Below are positions 7,819 to 18,879 of a stretch of DNA of 64,000 nucleotides, piece after piece. The DNA is from Bdellovibrionota bacterium (lineage in GTDB: Bacteria; Bdellovibrionota; Bdellovibrionia; Bdellovibrionales; JAEYZS01), in NCBI GenBank assembly GCA_040386775.1, contig JAZKEU010000017.1, positions 275,267 through 339,266 of the forward strand, read 5' to 3'. The position numbers were made by a program, and so were the translations under genes. The stretch's first letter is position 1. Every line of letters begins with the position of its first letter. Under the pieces are notes generated by a model. That model saw only the letters and a program-made list of their open reading frames with translations, was not told where the DNA came from and searched no databases.

Positions 7819-9419
7819 AAAAACTGATTCTAGCTTTGAGTTTAATGTTATTTGCACCCGCAATGACCCAAGCCTCCATTGAATCGATATTTGCACCCAT
7901 ACCGGTCCAAGATTCAGGCAGAATCAAACCTTTTGATACTTTTGCGAGAGAATCTCTACAGCTCGTTTACGGGAAGAGAGATTACAACGGAAAGCCCGCG
8001 ACGGAAGTGGTGTTCACTTGGATGATTATGCCTCATCATTGGGATGACATTGAGTTTGTTAAAATTGATCAAAAAGAAATCAAAGAACAACTAAAATTAG
8101 ACGTAAACAAAAAAAGATTCTCACCCAAAGAACTTCTTTCTAAAGAACAACTTCAAATTCTCTTTACAGAATTACAGACTAAAAAAGAAGCTCAAGAAAA
8201 GTTAAAACCATTTTTTCAATCTGTAGAGCGTTTGCAGAGTCAGCTCACAATCTACAAGGCCATTGGGCAGGGGTTTGTGCCGGGATGGATTCCGCAAGAA
8301 TCTTCTGACACATGGATCGCCCTAAAAGATTTTTCTTCAGATTACAGTGAGCTTTTTTTGAGAATTACAAAGGCTTTTGCTGCTTCTCTTGGGGATAAGA
8401 GCAAAGTTGAAGATCTAAGAGCTGCTGTACAAATTTTCAACGAAAAGGCCAAGGGCGAAAATTTAGATAAATATCCTGCGCAGCAAAAAATCAACTTGGA
8501 AGTTCAGTACAATCAATTCCATCCATTCCAGTGGGCGTGGATAGCATATGTATTTTCGGCATTGTTTTTTATGTTCTATTTCATTTCAAAGAAGCAAGCT
8601 TTCTATAAACTTTCACTTTTTGCTACATTCGTTGGATTTATTATTCATACGTATGGCTTTGCCCTTAGAATTTTCATCATGGAAAGACCACCGGTAACAA
8701 ACATGTACGAGACGGTGATTTGGGTTCCGTGGGGTGCGGTTCTTTTCTCTATGATTTTGCTGAAGGTAAGTAAGAATAAATTCTTTATCTTTGCATCAAG
8801 TATCATTGCATTTGTATGCCTTGTGTTGGCAGATCTAGCGCCGATCATTTTAGATCCAAGCATGCAGCCTCTTCAGCCTGTATTGAGAAGCAATTTGTGG
8901 CTGACGGTGCACGTATTAACTATCACGATCAGTTATGCGGCATTCTTCTTAGCATTTATTTTGGGAGATATTGCTTTGAGCTTTTATCTTCTAGACGAAA
9001 AAAAATACGGTACACATATCACATCACTTAGAGATGCAATTTATCGCTCTATTCAAGTGGGTGTAGTGTTGTTGGGTGCGGGCACGATCTTAGGTGGTGT
9101 TTGGGCCGATTATTCTTGGGGGAGATTCTGGGGATGGGATCCAAAGGAAACTTGGGCATTGATTGCATTTTTGGGCTACATCGCCATTCTTCATGGTAGA
9201 ATTTCAGGTTGGATTAAACCGTTCGGATTTGTTCTATGGTCGGTAATAGCTTTTGCTCTCGTTGTGATGGCTTGGTACGGGGTGAATTATGTCTTGGGTG
9301 CAGGTCTTCACTCTTATGGGTTTGGGGGCGGTGGTTTACCATTTGTTTCCGCAGTGATCGGCATCCACATTTTATTTGCGGCCACCGTATGGTTCGTAAG
9401 GCTGCAAAGACAAAAATAG
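7815..9419 (+). CDS. ccsA: Cytochrome c biogenesis protein CcsA/ResC (heme handling, WWD domain)
   Basis: Exports heme and presents it for ligation to CxxCH motifs. The 534-residue protein begins with a signal-type segment (residues 1-20). A periplasmic domain of roughly 210 residues follows, and then about eight membrane helices from residue 245. The tryptophan-rich WWD heme-binding signature WGRFWGWDPKETW starts at residue 435, and GLHSYGF near the end supplies a candidate heme-ligand His. The long N-terminal periplasmic domain is extra compared with minimal CcsA proteins. It is coupled to resB. Its likely clients in this window are ActA (five hemes) and ActE (one heme). Confidence 0.93.
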   Translation: MKKLILALSLMLFAPAMTQASIESIFAPIPVQDSGRIKPFDTFARESLQLVYGKRDYNGKPATEVVFTWMIMPHHWDDIEFVKIDQKEIKEQLKLDVNKKRFSPKELLSKEQLQILFTELQTKKEAQEKLKPFFQSVERLQSQLTIYKAIGQGFVPGWIPQESSDTWIALKDFSSDYSELFLRITKAFAASLGDKSKVEDLRAAVQIFNEKAKGENLDKYPAQQKINLEVQYNQFHPFQWAWIAYVFSALFFMFYFISKKQAFYKLSLFATFVGFIIHTYGFALRIFIMERPPVTNMYETVIWVPWGAVLFSMILLKVSKNKFFIFASSIIAFVCLVLADLAPIILDPSMQPLQPVLRSNLWLTVHVLTITISYAAFFLAFILGDIALSFYLLDEKKYGTHITSLRDAIYRSIQVGVVLLGAGTILGGVWADYSWGRFWGWDPKETWALIAFLGYIAILHGRISGWIKPFGFVLWSVIAFALVVMAWYGVNYVLGAGLHSYGFGGGGLPFVSAVIGIHILFAATVWFVRLQRQK

Positions 9420-9564
9420 AACTGACACTTCTAAAAAATTAGATCCGTTGTGGCTGGCATAGATTAAGCATAAGTATCATTGTGATTTCGGTTTCCTGGA
9501 TTTTAGGGGCTTTAAAGTTCTTTAAATTGTCAGGTGATGTGTAAATTTAACAAAGAGGTAACGT

Positions 9565-9972
9565 ATGTTTAAAGTGTTATTCGCATTTATTTTGGTAGGT
9601 TCAATTCAGTCTCAAGCAGTATTAATTAAAAAGATTCCTGCCGAGATTATCGGCGCTGCTTATGTTGATATGAATGGATTGAAAACGATTGCGGTAAACA
9701 CAAAATATCAAGGTGGTTGTGGGCCAGAAAAAGCGACGTTGAATGTTAAGAAATGCGTTTCAATAGGTGAAAAAACTTATTCTTGTGTATCGGATTTAGC
9801 AATTTCTAGTGTGGTCAATCAATCTTGTATTAGTAAGAGCGTGGAGAAGGTATTTACAATTACCCAAGCTCAAATCAAAAACGAATCTCTGATGTCTGAA
9901 AAATACAAAGATTCAACTCTGGTCATTCGCGGAAAAAGTAAAGAAGTAGAAATAAAATTAGGAAAAATGTGA
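9565..9972 (+). CDS. Small secreted protein, unknown function
   Basis: A 135-residue protein with a clear signal peptide (MFKVLFAFILVGSIQSQA). The mature part is beta-rich and has six cysteines (GGCGPEKATLNVKKC, SCVSD, SCISK), suggesting disulfide bonds in the periplasm. I recognise no family. AGAGG lies eight bases before the ATG. Ten bases separate it from the following lipoprotein gene, so they are probably co-transcribed. Confidence 0.75.
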   Translation: MFKVLFAFILVGSIQSQAVLIKKIPAEIIGAAYVDMNGLKTIAVNTKYQGGCGPEKATLNVKKCVSIGEKTYSCVSDLAISSVVNQSCISKSVEKVFTITQAQIKNESLMSEKYKDSTLVIRGKSKEVEIKLGKM

Positions 9973-9982
9973 GAACAAAAAG

Positions 9983-11176
9983 ATGAAGTTGTGGGTAATC
10001 TTAATTATTATAGCCAGTTCAGTATCGGCATGTTCAGGATCCTCAGGTAAGGGCGGAGCCGAAAGCTACGAAGGCAATGTCGTCGAGCTACACAATCGAT
10101 TTTTTACTGAAGGCGGGGATTACCTAAGTCAGCGTTGCGATATTGATTTAAAAGATAAAAAAACAAAATTACTTACAGATCTGCAATCTAAACATGCTGA
10201 TTTAGTGCAACTTAAAAATTCATATTATGCTAAAGAATCTGGCGATAAAAATGGAAAATTCGAAATTTTAAATTTTGGCCCGGCGAAATTTTCTAGAGAG
10301 AGGTTTCCTGTGCAACATAAGGATGTGTGGCAAGAGAGTGACGGTCTATCTTGGTATAATATTATAAAATATTATGAAAAAATATTAGCTAATCCCAAAG
10401 CCAGTCTTGAAGATTGGTACGATCTAGATATAGATGTGCGAAACATTCTTCCTGATGATCAAAGTAGAATTCTAGAATTGCAAAATATGTCTTTAGGGAG
10501 ACGTGATAAAGAAAATCTAAAACTCATCATGGAAATCACCGAATCTTGCATCGAAAACAATCAGTGTTCAAAGTTAGAGTTGTCAGCCTCTCTAGAGGCG
10601 TGGGTACAAAGTAAGAGCTATTACCCTCTTAATTTAAAAAAAATTAGAAGCGCATCAAGCCAAGATGAATTTAAAAAACGCCTTAGAACGTTCAATGCAG
10701 ATCTTAATTTTGATTATGATAAGTTTAAGCTACGTCATAATAATCACAAAGTAGATAAAGAATCTTCAACTCTAACGGTTCATATGGATCTAAATGCTTT
10801 TGCCCCTGATCAACGAAAGCTTGCGGATTATCTTCAGGCAGTTTGGTCGGTGGAAGGAATCAACATAAGAATTTTGACTTCAAGAGATCCCAGCTATTCT
10901 TTTTATAAAATTGTTTTAAACTCTCAAGAACGTCGGGGAGTTGTCTATCATGAGCGACATCTTATGTACCTTAATCCAAATACTTCTATTCAGAATCTTA
11001 TTCATGAATTTGGGCATGTATTGGGCTTAAGAGACGAATACTATACGATATGGAATGAAGACTCTTGTAGCTACAAAGATGAATATAACAAATCGAATTT
11101 GATGTCCGGACCACCAAGTATTAACGTGAAAAGCCAGCATATTAAGGCTCTTAAAGAGCTTTATTTTAGTAATTAA
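9983..11176 (+). CDS. Lipoprotein with HExxH zinc-metallopeptidase motif
   Basis: A 397-residue lipoprotein: signal MKLWVILIIIASSVSAC with the lipobox ending at Cys17. The central region is Lys-rich and unrecognised. Near the C-terminus is LIHEFGHVLGLRDEYY, a zinc-binding HExxH with the two His ligands, catalytic Glu and a downstream Asp/Glu. SNLMSG about 30 residues later resembles the Met-turn of metzincins. I infer a surface- or periplasm-facing peptidase anchored in the outer membrane; its substrate is unknown. A second, differently built metzincin-like lipoprotein lies at 31455-32594. The gene converges on the ABC-F gene with a 16-bp gap and no obvious terminator. Confidence 0.75.
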   Translation: MKLWVILIIIASSVSACSGSSGKGGAESYEGNVVELHNRFFTEGGDYLSQRCDIDLKDKKTKLLTDLQSKHADLVQLKNSYYAKESGDKNGKFEILNFGPAKFSRERFPVQHKDVWQESDGLSWYNIIKYYEKILANPKASLEDWYDLDIDVRNILPDDQSRILELQNMSLGRRDKENLKLIMEITESCIENNQCSKLELSASLEAWVQSKSYYPLNLKKIRSASSQDEFKKRLRTFNADLNFDYDKFKLRHNNHKVDKESSTLTVHMDLNAFAPDQRKLADYLQAVWSVEGINIRILTSRDPSYSFYKIVLNSQERRGVVYHERHLMYLNPNTSIQNLIHEFGHVLGLRDEYYTIWNEDSCSYKDEYNKSNLMSGPPSINVKSQHIKALKELYFSN

Positions 11177-11192
11177 GAGAACTTTACTTAAC

Positions 11193-13010
11193 TTACGAAA
11201 GACTTTCCCATAAAGCGTAAAGTCGATCGACTTCGGTTTGCGCCTTTGCAATTTCCTTAGACAGTTCCATTAGTTTTTTAGAATCCGCTAAATTCTCTGG
11301 TTTTCCATACTCCGCCGTAAGTTTTGCAAGGAGTTCTTCAGCTTTTTTGATATTTCCATCCATGTTGTCTAAAGCGAATTGATCTTTAAAGCTTAATTTT
11401 TTCTTTTTACCGGAATCTTGTGAGCTTGAACCACCGGCTTTGTTCGTGGCCTTAATTTTTTGCTCTAAGCGTACTTGGTCTTCGTACCATTCTTCCCATT
11501 GATCAAGGCCTACCATCGGAGTGATGGTCTTTTCGCCTTTTTCATCCACGCCAAATGCCAAGAGCAAATTGCTGGCTTGATCCAAGAAATATCTATCATG
11601 GGTGACCAGAATAATGGCGCCATTGAATTCACTCAGAATATCTTGGAGCACATCCAGGGTAGAAATATCAAGATCATTGGTTGGTTCATCGAGAATTAAA
11701 ACATTGGCTTTTTTCAGTAAAAGTTTTGCAAGTAGAAGTCTGCTTTGTTCTCCGCCAGAAAGTTTTCTGACCGGCATATCCATTTGTTCGTAAGAAAATA
11801 AAAATCTTTGTAAGTAGCTCTTTACATGCATGGTACCATTGTCGCCATAAGGTACAAAATCTCCGGCAGGACAAACGGTTTTGATCACGCTCAATTCTTG
11901 ATCGAGACTTTCACGGTTTTGTTCAAAGTAAACCACCTGCAATTGATCAGCATGGAAGACTGATCCCGTATCGGGCTTTTCTTTTCCTGTGAGAAGTCTA
12001 ATAAGGGTGGATTTTCCGCAACCATTTTTTCCAATCAAACCAATACGGCTCTTTGGCGTGAGCAATAAATCTAGAGGAGGGATAACGGTACTTTTACCAT
12101 ATTTTTTAGAAATATTTTTAGCTTCAATCAACTTCTTAGGATTTTTATCCATGCCTTGCAGTTGCATTTCTACACGCTGCACTTGGTTTCGAGAAGTTAG
12201 ATCCCCAACCTGATCTTTTAAAACTCCTGCTTGGTCTATTCTTGCTTGCTGTTTTTTTAGTCGTGCCTGTGGGCCACGTCTTAACCACTCGGTTTCGCGT
12301 CTGAGAGTATTTTTAAGTTTAGTCTCTAGACTTTCTTGAGCGGTGAGGAGTTGCTCCCTCACTTCTAAATATTTTGCATAATCGCCATCAATCTTTAAAA
12401 GTCCATCGGGGTGCCTGCGATCGAGCTCAAAAATTTTATTGGAAACTTTTTGCAGGAACAATCTGTCATGGGTGATGGTGACCGTAGCAAAGTTGGATTT
12501 TGCTAGAAGATTCTCAAGCCACATGATGCTTTCGATGTCGAGATGGTTGGTGGGTTCATCCAAAAGTAATAAGTTAGGTTCTTTTAAAAGTTCACGTGCG
12601 AGGGCTACGCGTTTTTTCCAACCTCCGGAAAGATTGGAGATCAAGGTCTCTGCCTGCACTTCGCCCTCCGTCAAAGATAACTTCGACATGATTTGGTGGG
12701 CGCGCGAAATTTCCTGCCAATCATAGGGATCGTGAGACCCTTCCATTACGGAATCTTGTACAGTAGCGTTGTCCGTAAATTGAGGAACCTGTTCCAGATA
12801 TCCAATTTTCAAACCCCGTTGAGGAGAAAGAGTGCCGCCATCCAAATCAGAAGTTTCTGCTAATATTTTAAGCAATGTTGATTTGCCAGCTCCATTAGGT
12901 CCAATTAAACCAATGCGCTCGCCACTTCCGATAGAAAATGTAAGTCCGTCGAAAAGAGTTCTAGATGCAAAAACTTTTTTTAGCTTGTGAGCATTAATCA
13001 AAATCGCCAT
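11193..13010 (-). CDS. uup: ABC-F family ATPase, Uup type
   Basis: Soluble twin-ATPase that acts on ribosomes, or on DNA intermediates in the case of Uup. At 605 residues it has two nucleotide-binding domains: Walker A GLIGPNGAGKST and GLIGKNGCGKST, signatures LSGGWKKR and LSGGEQSR, Walker B LLLLDEPTNHLD and VLILDEPTNDLD. Between them is the basic, helical ABC-F linker (WLRRGPQARLKKQQAR). A Lys/Glu-rich coiled-coil tail over the last 80 residues is the mark of Uup against EttA or YbiT. There are no membrane segments. It is transcribed alone, divergently from the act operon. Confidence 0.9.
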   Translation of the reverse strand: MAILINAHKLKKVFASRTLFDGLTFSIGSGERIGLIGPNGAGKSTLLKILAETSDLDGGTLSPQRGLKIGYLEQVPQFTDNATVQDSVMEGSHDPYDWQEISRAHQIMSKLSLTEGEVQAETLISNLSGGWKKRVALARELLKEPNLLLLDEPTNHLDIESIMWLENLLAKSNFATVTITHDRLFLQKVSNKIFELDRRHPDGLLKIDGDYAKYLEVREQLLTAQESLETKLKNTLRRETEWLRRGPQARLKKQQARIDQAGVLKDQVGDLTSRNQVQRVEMQLQGMDKNPKKLIEAKNISKKYGKSTVIPPLDLLLTPKSRIGLIGKNGCGKSTLIRLLTGKEKPDTGSVFHADQLQVVYFEQNRESLDQELSVIKTVCPAGDFVPYGDNGTMHVKSYLQRFLFSYEQMDMPVRKLSGGEQSRLLLAKLLLKKANVLILDEPTNDLDISTLDVLQDILSEFNGAIILVTHDRYFLDQASNLLLAFGVDEKGEKTITPMVGLDQWEEWYEDQVRLEQKIKATNKAGGSSSQDSGKKKKLSFKDQFALDNMDGNIKKAEELLAKLTAEYGKPENLADSKKLMELSKEIAKAQTEVDRLYALWESLS

Positions 13011-13304
13011 CGCAAGAACCTAACGCATAACCGACACCAAAAGGTAGTCCGTACTTTTCTGTACCGGCGCCGTGTTAATAATATTGAGAAGTTGATCAAA
13101 AAAATGTCTCATGCGTATTTTTTGAGCATTCGTAAGATCTGGTTATCTCAAAAAAAAATTCAAAAGCTTTGAAAAAACTCAGTGACAAGATTATCAATTC
13201 GTTGTCATTTATATATGTTGTAAAGCACAAAGATAAATTTCGGAAAAGGACTCAGTGTGTTCTAAGCCTTAGGTTTGTTTTTATGCGATTGAAAGGGAGC
13301 AACT
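13011..13304. other. Divergent regulatory region of uup (-) and the act operon (+)
   Basis: This gene-free stretch of 294 bp is very AT-rich around 13140-13240 and should hold both promoters. A possible plus-strand promoter is TTATCA (13189 region), 17 bases, TATGTT, but the match is weak. AAGGGAG lies six bases before the GTG start of actA. I see no hairpin or RNA gene. Confidence 0.35.
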
Positions 13305-13844
13305 GTGAACAAGTCCATCTTGAAGAGCCCTCTGTTTAAACTCGGGCTCACAGCGCTAGTGTTAGTTGTAGTTGGTGCGCATGCATATTTTTTGGTTCCA
13401 CCAACAGGATACAACAACGGATATCAACCTGATCAACCGATTCCATTTGATCATACCATCCACGCAGGAAAGTACCAGATTAGCTGTCAGTACTGTCACT
13501 CGAACGTAGAGAAATCTCGTCACGCGACAGTGCCTTCACTAAACGTATGTATGAACTGTCATAAAAACGTGGCGGCTGATAAGCCTTTAATTCAAAGATT
13601 AAAAGCTGCTTACGAAGCTGGCGAAAGCATTCCTTGGGTAAAAGTAAACATGCTTCCTGACTTTGTAAAATTCAATCACAAGAGACACATAGCTAAAGGC
13701 GTTCAATGTCAAACATGTCACGGACCAGTTGAGACAATGCAAACTTACTATCAAGAAAAGCCTCTCTCAATGGGCTGGTGTATTGAGTGCCATAGAAAAC
13801 CTGAACACAACGCAAACATCAGTTGCGACACTTGTCACTACTAG
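13305..13844 (+). CDS. actA: Alternative complex III subunit ActA, pentaheme cytochrome c
   Basis: Periplasmic electron-transfer subunit of the quinol-oxidising alternative complex III. The 179-residue protein has one N-terminal membrane anchor (about residues 11-31) and five CxxCH heme sites: CQYCH (Cys61), CMNCH (82), CQTCH (135), CIECH (159) and CDTCH (174). Additional His residues (for example FDHTIHAG and FNHKRH) are candidate distal ligands. The start is GTG with AAGGGAG upstream. It is the first gene of an uninterrupted six-gene operon, and its hemes need the ResB/CcsA system encoded 4 kb upstream. Confidence 0.95.
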   Translation: MNKSILKSPLFKLGLTALVLVVVGAHAYFLVPPTGYNNGYQPDQPIPFDHTIHAGKYQISCQYCHSNVEKSRHATVPSLNVCMNCHKNVAADKPLIQRLKAAYEAGESIPWVKVNMLPDFVKFNHKRHIAKGVQCQTCHGPVETMQTYYQEKPLSMGWCIECHRKPEHNANISCDTCHY

Positions 13845-13862
13845 GCTTGGAGACGACATAAC

Positions 13863-16800
13863 ATGAAAAACGAAAACAATATTGAAACAACGACAGAAAA
13901 AATTTTCTGGAAAAGCTTAGATGAAAAATATCAAACAGAAGAGTTCAAAGCTATTGCTCAAAAAGAATTCGTAACTTCTCCCTTCGCGACTGAAGATGGA
14001 ACAGACGGTGTAGCAAGACGTGATTTCTTAAAATTGATGGGTGCAAGTATTGCTCTAGCAAGTACTGCATGTATCAAAAGACCTGTTGATTACATCGTTC
14101 CATACGCTGAGCATCCACCAGAGATCACTCCAGGTGTTGCAAACTATTACGCTTCATCATGGACATTCCAAGGTGAAACTCACGGACTTGTGGTTAAGAC
14201 AAGAGAAGGTCGTCCAATTTATCTTTCTGGAAATAAAAAACATCCAATCAACCAAAATGGTATTTCAGCAATCGCTCAAGCACAAATTTTATCACTTTAT
14301 GATCCAGACAGATTACAAGCTCCAGTAAAAAGAAACGAAGACGGATCTTATTCAAAAATCACATGGGACAAATTAGATGAAGAAGTAACTGCAGTGTTGA
14401 AGGGTGGACCAGTTGTTCTTCTTTCTTCATCTCTAAACTCTCCATCAACAGAAACTTTAATTTCTGATTTCTTCCAAGGCTTCAAAGGGAAGCATGTTGT
14501 TTGGGATTCATTAGGAAATGATGACGTGGTTGCTGGTCAAAAAGCATCTTACGGAAACACAGTCGCTCCGAGATACAGACTTGATCAAGCAAAGATGATT
14601 GTATCAATTGATGCTGACTTCTTGGGAACATGGTCAAGTTCAACGGAACTGTCTAGGCAATTCGCTCAAGGAAGAAAGCCTGGAAAAGACATGAATAAAC
14701 TTGTGTCATTTGAATCCATGATGTCTTTGACTGGTGCAAACTCAGATACAAGAATCCCAATTGCTCCTTCACAACAGTTGACTGTAGCAATGGGTCTTAT
14801 CAATGAACTTGTGAACAACCAAAAAGTTTCAAGATACGCTGGTGATGGCGCGGTTTCAAAAGCGGCTAGCCAATTCGCAAACGCTGCTGAAGAAATCGGA
14901 ATGGAAAAAGAACTTCTTTCGCAAATTGCAAAAGATCTTTGGGCAAACCGTGGCGCTTCAGTAGTACTTACTGGTGGTATCACAACAAGAACAGCGCAAA
15001 GTGCTGATCTTCATGCAGCGGTGAACTTCTTAAATACAATTTTAGAAAACGATGGAAGAGCTGTTGACGGAACTGCAGTAACAACTGCTGCCGGTGGTTC
15101 TTACCAAGATATGAAAAACTTAATCCAAGAAATGAATGAAGGAAAAGTTTCTACTTTAATCATTCATAGAGCGAACCCAGCATATGCACTTCCAAAAAGC
15201 TCAGGCTTTGTTGAAGCTTTGAAAAAAGTGAAGACAGTGATTTATGCAGGTTCGCACTTAGATGAAACTGGAAAGCTTGCTAACTACGTAGCTCCAGATC
15301 ATCACCATCTCGAAAACTGGGGAGACTCAGAAGTTCAAAAAGGTGTTTACTCAATCCAACAACCAACAATTCGTCCTCTATATGATACAAGGTCATTAGA
15401 ATTAACTTTGATCTCTTGGGCATATCAATTGGATGCTGGTCCTTCAAGATTAAGAGATCCAGACAGCTGGTTAGATTATTTGAAAAAGAACTGGCAAAAT
15501 AATCTTCAAAAAACTGCAGGCGTTGGCGGCGGGTTTGAAGACTTCTGGTTAACTTTCTTAAAAGAAGGTGTGATCGATACTTCATCACGTGGCGGAAGAA
15601 GAACTGCTCCAAGTACTGCGAGACAATTCTTGGTTGGTTCATTAACTAAAATCCAGAAGCCAGTGACTAAGGATGTAGAATTAGTTCTTTACTCTAAAAT
15701 TGGCCACGCCGATGGAAGCTTTGCAAACATCGCATGGCTTCAAGAATTCCCAGATCCAGTTACAAAGATCGTATGGGATAACTACTTTAACGTTTCTCCA
15801 AAAATGGCTCATGATTTAAAAATCAAAGAAGGCACTGTAATTGAAGTGGAAGCAAACGGAGTGAAAATGAAACTCCCAGCTCACATTCAACCAGGCTTGA
15901 ACGCAAAAACAATTGCAGTTGCGGTTGGTTTTGGAAGAACAGATGCAGGATCTGTTGGATCTAACATCGGTAAAAATGCATTTGAATACGTAAATCTAAA
16001 AGGCGATGTTCCAGTATTTTCAGGTCAAGAAGCTAAAGTTTCTGTGACAGGTGAGAAGATCGAACTTGCTTGTACTCAAGGCCATCATTCAATGGAAGGT
16101 CGTCAAATCGTAGTTCAAGCAACATTAAAGGATTACTTGAACAATCCAGGGGCAAACATCCATAGACATAAAATGTTATCTCTTTGGGGAACGCACGAAT
16201 ACAAAGGTTACAAGTGGGCGATGGTTATCGACCAAAACGTTTGTAACGGTTGCAGTGCTTGCGTGATCGCTTGTCAAAGTGAGAACAACATTCCAACAGT
16301 TGGGAAAAAATATATTCTTCAAGGTAGAGAAATGCACTGGTTGAGAATCGATCGTTACTATGCGGGCGACGAAGCAAATCCAGAAACAGTTTTCCAACCT
16401 ATGCTCTGCCAACATTGTGACAATGCTCCTTGTGAAACAGTTTGTCCGGTTCTAGCTACTACTCATAGTGATGAGGGCTTAAACCAAATGACCTATAATA
16501 GATGTGTTGGGACGAGGTACTGTTCAAACAACTGTCCTTATAAAGTTAGAAGATTCAACTGGTTCAACTACGCAACTCCACTTAAGAAACCACAAACAAT
16601 GGCGTTAAACCCAGATGTTACTGTGAGATCAAGAGGGGTCATGGAGAAATGTACTTTCTGTACACAAAGAATCCATGAAGCAAAGAACACAGCTAAAGAT
16701 CAAAATAGAAAAGTAAAAGACGGTGACGTAGTAACAGCTTGCCAAGAAGCTTGCGCAACAGGAGCTATCATTTTCGGTAACGTGAATGATCCTGAATCTC

Positions 16801-16973
16801 AAGTGGCTAAACTTTTCAAAGATCCAAGATCATACTCTGTTCTTGAAGAAGTGAATGCTGTTCCATCAGTAAGATACCAAACTAAGGTGAGAAACAGTGA
16901 CACAGTTGCAACAGCAAAGCATCACAGCAGTGATTCCGCTGGACATGACTCTAAAGGTGGAGGAGCCCACTAA
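13863..16973 (+). CDS. actB: Alternative complex III subunit ActB (molybdopterin-oxidoreductase-like plus iron-sulfur domains)
   Basis: Large periplasmic subunit, 1036 residues, fused as usual in ActB. A twin-arginine signal [19 protein letters not shown] (residue about 50 onward) ends in a lipobox-like Cys, so Tat export plus lipidation is likely. Residues about 100-740 resemble the molybdopterin oxidoreductase fold, but the family carries no molybdenum cofactor. Residues about 780-1000 hold ferredoxin-type clusters: [35 protein letters not shown], then CTFC with ACQEAC. These wire electrons between ActC/ActF and the ActA hemes. The gene lies 18 bp after actA, and its TAA shares a base with the actC ATG. 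Confidence 0.95.
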   Translation: MKNENNIETTTEKIFWKSLDEKYQTEEFKAIAQKEFVTSPFATEDGTDGVARRDFLKLMGASIALASTACIKRPVDYIVPYAEHPPEITPGVANYYASSWTFQGETHGLVVKTREGRPIYLSGNKKHPINQNGISAIAQAQILSLYDPDRLQAPVKRNEDGSYSKITWDKLDEEVTAVLKGGPVVLLSSSLNSPSTETLISDFFQGFKGKHVVWDSLGNDDVVAGQKASYGNTVAPRYRLDQAKMIVSIDADFLGTWSSSTELSRQFAQGRKPGKDMNKLVSFESMMSLTGANSDTRIPIAPSQQLTVAMGLINELVNNQKVSRYAGDGAVSKAASQFANAAEEIGMEKELLSQIAKDLWANRGASVVLTGGITTRTAQSADLHAAVNFLNTILENDGRAVDGTAVTTAAGGSYQDMKNLIQEMNEGKVSTLIIHRANPAYALPKSSGFVEALKKVKTVIYAGSHLDETGKLANYVAPDHHHLENWGDSEVQKGVYSIQQPTIRPLYDTRSLELTLISWAYQLDAGPSRLRDPDSWLDYLKKNWQNNLQKTAGVGGGFEDFWLTFLKEGVIDTSSRGGRRTAPSTARQFLVGSLTKIQKPVTKDVELVLYSKIGHADGSFANIAWLQEFPDPVTKIVWDNYFNVSPKMAHDLKIKEGTVIEVEANGVKMKLPAHIQPGLNAKTIAVAVGFGRTDAGSVGSNIGKNAFEYVNLKGDVPVFSGQEAKVSVTGEKIELACTQGHHSMEGRQIVVQATLKDYLNNPGANIHRHKMLSLWGTHEYKGYKWAMVIDQNVCNGCSACVIACQSENNIPTVGKKYILQGREMHWLRIDRYYAGDEANPETVFQPMLCQHCDNAPCETVCPVLATTHSDEGLNQMTYNRCVGTRYCSNNCPYKVRRFNWFNYATPLKKPQTMALNPDVTVRSRGVMEKCTFCTQRIHEAKNTAKDQNRKVKDGDVVTACQEACATGAIIFGNVNDPESQVAKLFKDPRSYSVLEEVNAVPSVRYQTKVRNSDTVATAKHHSSDSAGHDSKGGGAH

Positions 16974-18337
16974 TGATTAAACGTGATGTCCTCGTCGGAG
17001 GAAATAAAACTTATAAAGACATTTCAGACGATATTTGTTCGATCGTAGAGACGGTTCCAACAAAAGGTTGGTTCATGTACTTCCTTCCAGCAAAAATGGG
17101 TCTTCTATTCTACGTGGGCGTGATCGCTATGATCATCGGTTACGGAATGGGACTCATGGGGGTTAACCATCCGGTAGGTTGGGGAACTGACATCGTAACA
17201 TTCGTATTCTGGGTTGGTATTGGTCACGCGGGAACTTTAATTTCTGCAGTACTTTTCTTATTCAGACAAAAATGGAGAACAGGGATCAACAGAACTGCGG
17301 AAGCGATGACAATCTTTGCCGTAATGACTGCTGGTATTTTCCCTCTGATTCATACAGGTCGTCCATGGTTAGCATATTGGTTGATTCCATATCCAAACCA
17401 AAGAGGACCTCTTTGGGTAAACTTTAGATCGCCACTTCTTTGGGACGTGTTCGCGGTTTCAACTTACCTTACGGTTTCTCTAGTGTTCTGGTACATCGGT
17501 ATGGTTCCGGATATCGCAACAGTAAGAGACAGAGCAAAAAATAAAATCAGAAAATTAGCTTACGGAGTTCTCTCGCTTGGTTGGAGAGGGACAAACAGAA
17601 ACTGGCAACATTATGAATCAGTTTATATTATCTTAGCTGGTTTATCGACACCTCTAGTACTTTCGGTTCACTCGATCGTATCTTTTGACTTCGCGGTGTC
17701 TGCACTTCCTGGTTGGCATACAACGATCTTCCCTCCGTACTTTGTTGCGGGCGCGATCTTCTCTGGATTTGCGATGGTTGTGACGTTGATGGTCTTGATC
17801 CGAAACGCATTCCCTGTAATGAAAGACTACGTAACACTCAATCATATGGAAGTGATGAATAAGATCATCATGACGACGGGTATGCTTGTTGGTTACGCAT
17901 ACGCTTCAGAGTTCTTTATCGCTTGGTACTCAGGCGTTGAATATGAACAGTACGCATTCATCAACAGAATGTTTGGTCCATACTGGTGGGCTTACTGGAT
18001 CATGGTAACTTGTAACGTAATTATTCCGCAAATTTTCTGGTCTAAGAAAATGAGAAGAAACATCCCGGTGATGTTTGTAGTTTCTATTTTCGTAAACATC
18101 GGTATGTGGTTCGAGAGATTCGTAATCACAGTAACATCTCTTCATAGAGATTACCTGCCAGCAAACTGGGGGATGTTCAATTTCACGTTCTATGACTTTG
18201 GCGTGATCATTGGGTCGTTTGGTATGTTCTTCACGTTATTCTTATTATTCATCCGTGTTTTACCAATGGTAGCGATGTCAGAAGTAAAACCAGTGTTAGA
18301 TGTGGGCAGAGGAGATAAACATGAACGAGCTCATTAA
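16973..18337 (+). CDS. actC: Alternative complex III subunit ActC (NrfD-like quinol-binding membrane protein)
   Basis: An integral membrane protein of 454 residues with about ten helices, of the NrfD/PsrC family. ActC is thought to carry the quinol oxidation site next to the iron-sulfur part of ActB. Helix-turn segments such as [21 protein letters not shown] and [11 protein letters not shown] are typical. TAATG overlap with actB gives coupling. The 3' end overlaps the actD start region by 17 bases when the better actD start (18321) is used. Confidence 0.94.
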   Translation: MIKRDVLVGGNKTYKDISDDICSIVETVPTKGWFMYFLPAKMGLLFYVGVIAMIIGYGMGLMGVNHPVGWGTDIVTFVFWVGIGHAGTLISAVLFLFRQKWRTGINRTAEAMTIFAVMTAGIFPLIHTGRPWLAYWLIPYPNQRGPLWVNFRSPLLWDVFAVSTYLTVSLVFWYIGMVPDIATVRDRAKNKIRKLAYGVLSLGWRGTNRNWQHYESVYIILAGLSTPLVLSVHSIVSFDFAVSALPGWHTTIFPPYFVAGAIFSGFAMVVTLMVLIRNAFPVMKDYVTLNHMEVMNKIIMTTGMLVGYAYASEFFIAWYSGVEYEQYAFINRMFGPYWWAYWIMVTCNVIIPQIFWSKKMRRNIPVMFVVSIFVNIGMWFERFVITVTSLHRDYLPANWGMFNFTFYDFGVIIGSFGMFFTLFLLFIRVLPMVAMSEVKPVLDVGRGDKHERAH

Positions 18338-18878
18338 TGAAATCAATGGCCTCTTAAGATCTAGGACAGATAAAGGCGTTGCTGCAATTTTTGATGATGA
18401 ACATGCTTTACTGAGAGCTGCTCAAAAAGCTTATGATTCTGGTTATAGAAAATTTGAAACATTATCACCATTTCCTATTCACGGAATGGACGATGCAATG
18501 GGATTAAAAAGATCTCCAGTGCCATGGTTCACATTCATCTTCGGAGCTATCGGATTAGCGTTCGGTCTTTTCGTTCAATGGTGGATGTCAGCAGTGAGCT
18601 GGCCGATCAATGTTGGTGGTAAACCAATGTTCTCATTACCAGCATTCATCCCTGTCATTTTCGAATTGACGGTATTGTTTGCAGCACTTTCATCAGTAGC
18701 AGGAATGCTCTGGTTGTGTAATCTGCCAAAAGTAGATCCACCAATTATTCACCCTGATATCACGTCTCATAAATTCTGCTTGTTCATTCCTGTGAACGAT
18801 CATGGGTACGACGAAGCAAAAGCAAAAGAACTTATGAAGGGCTTAGGCGCTTCTGAAATTCTAATGGCGGAGTTATAG
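18321..18878 (+). CDS. actD: Alternative complex III subunit ActD (DUF3341)
   Basis: Small membrane subunit that packs on the cytoplasmic/membrane face of the complex. With the ATG at 18321 it has 185 residues. This start follows GGAGA by five bases and is preferred over an in-frame ATG at 18300 that has no Shine-Dalgarno. The N-terminal soluble part ([43 protein letters not shown] region) is characteristic of DUF3341. Two membrane helices follow ([16 protein letters not shown] and [20 protein letters not shown]). It overlaps actC, and actE starts one base after its stop. Confidence 0.92.
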   Translation: MNELINEINGLLRSRTDKGVAAIFDDEHALLRAAQKAYDSGYRKFETLSPFPIHGMDDAMGLKRSPVPWFTFIFGAIGLAFGLFVQWWMSAVSWPINVGGKPMFSLPAFIPVIFELTVLFAALSSVAGMLWLCNLPKVDPPIIHPDITSHKFCLFIPVNDHGYDEAKAKELMKGLGASEILMAEL

Positions 18879-18879
18879 A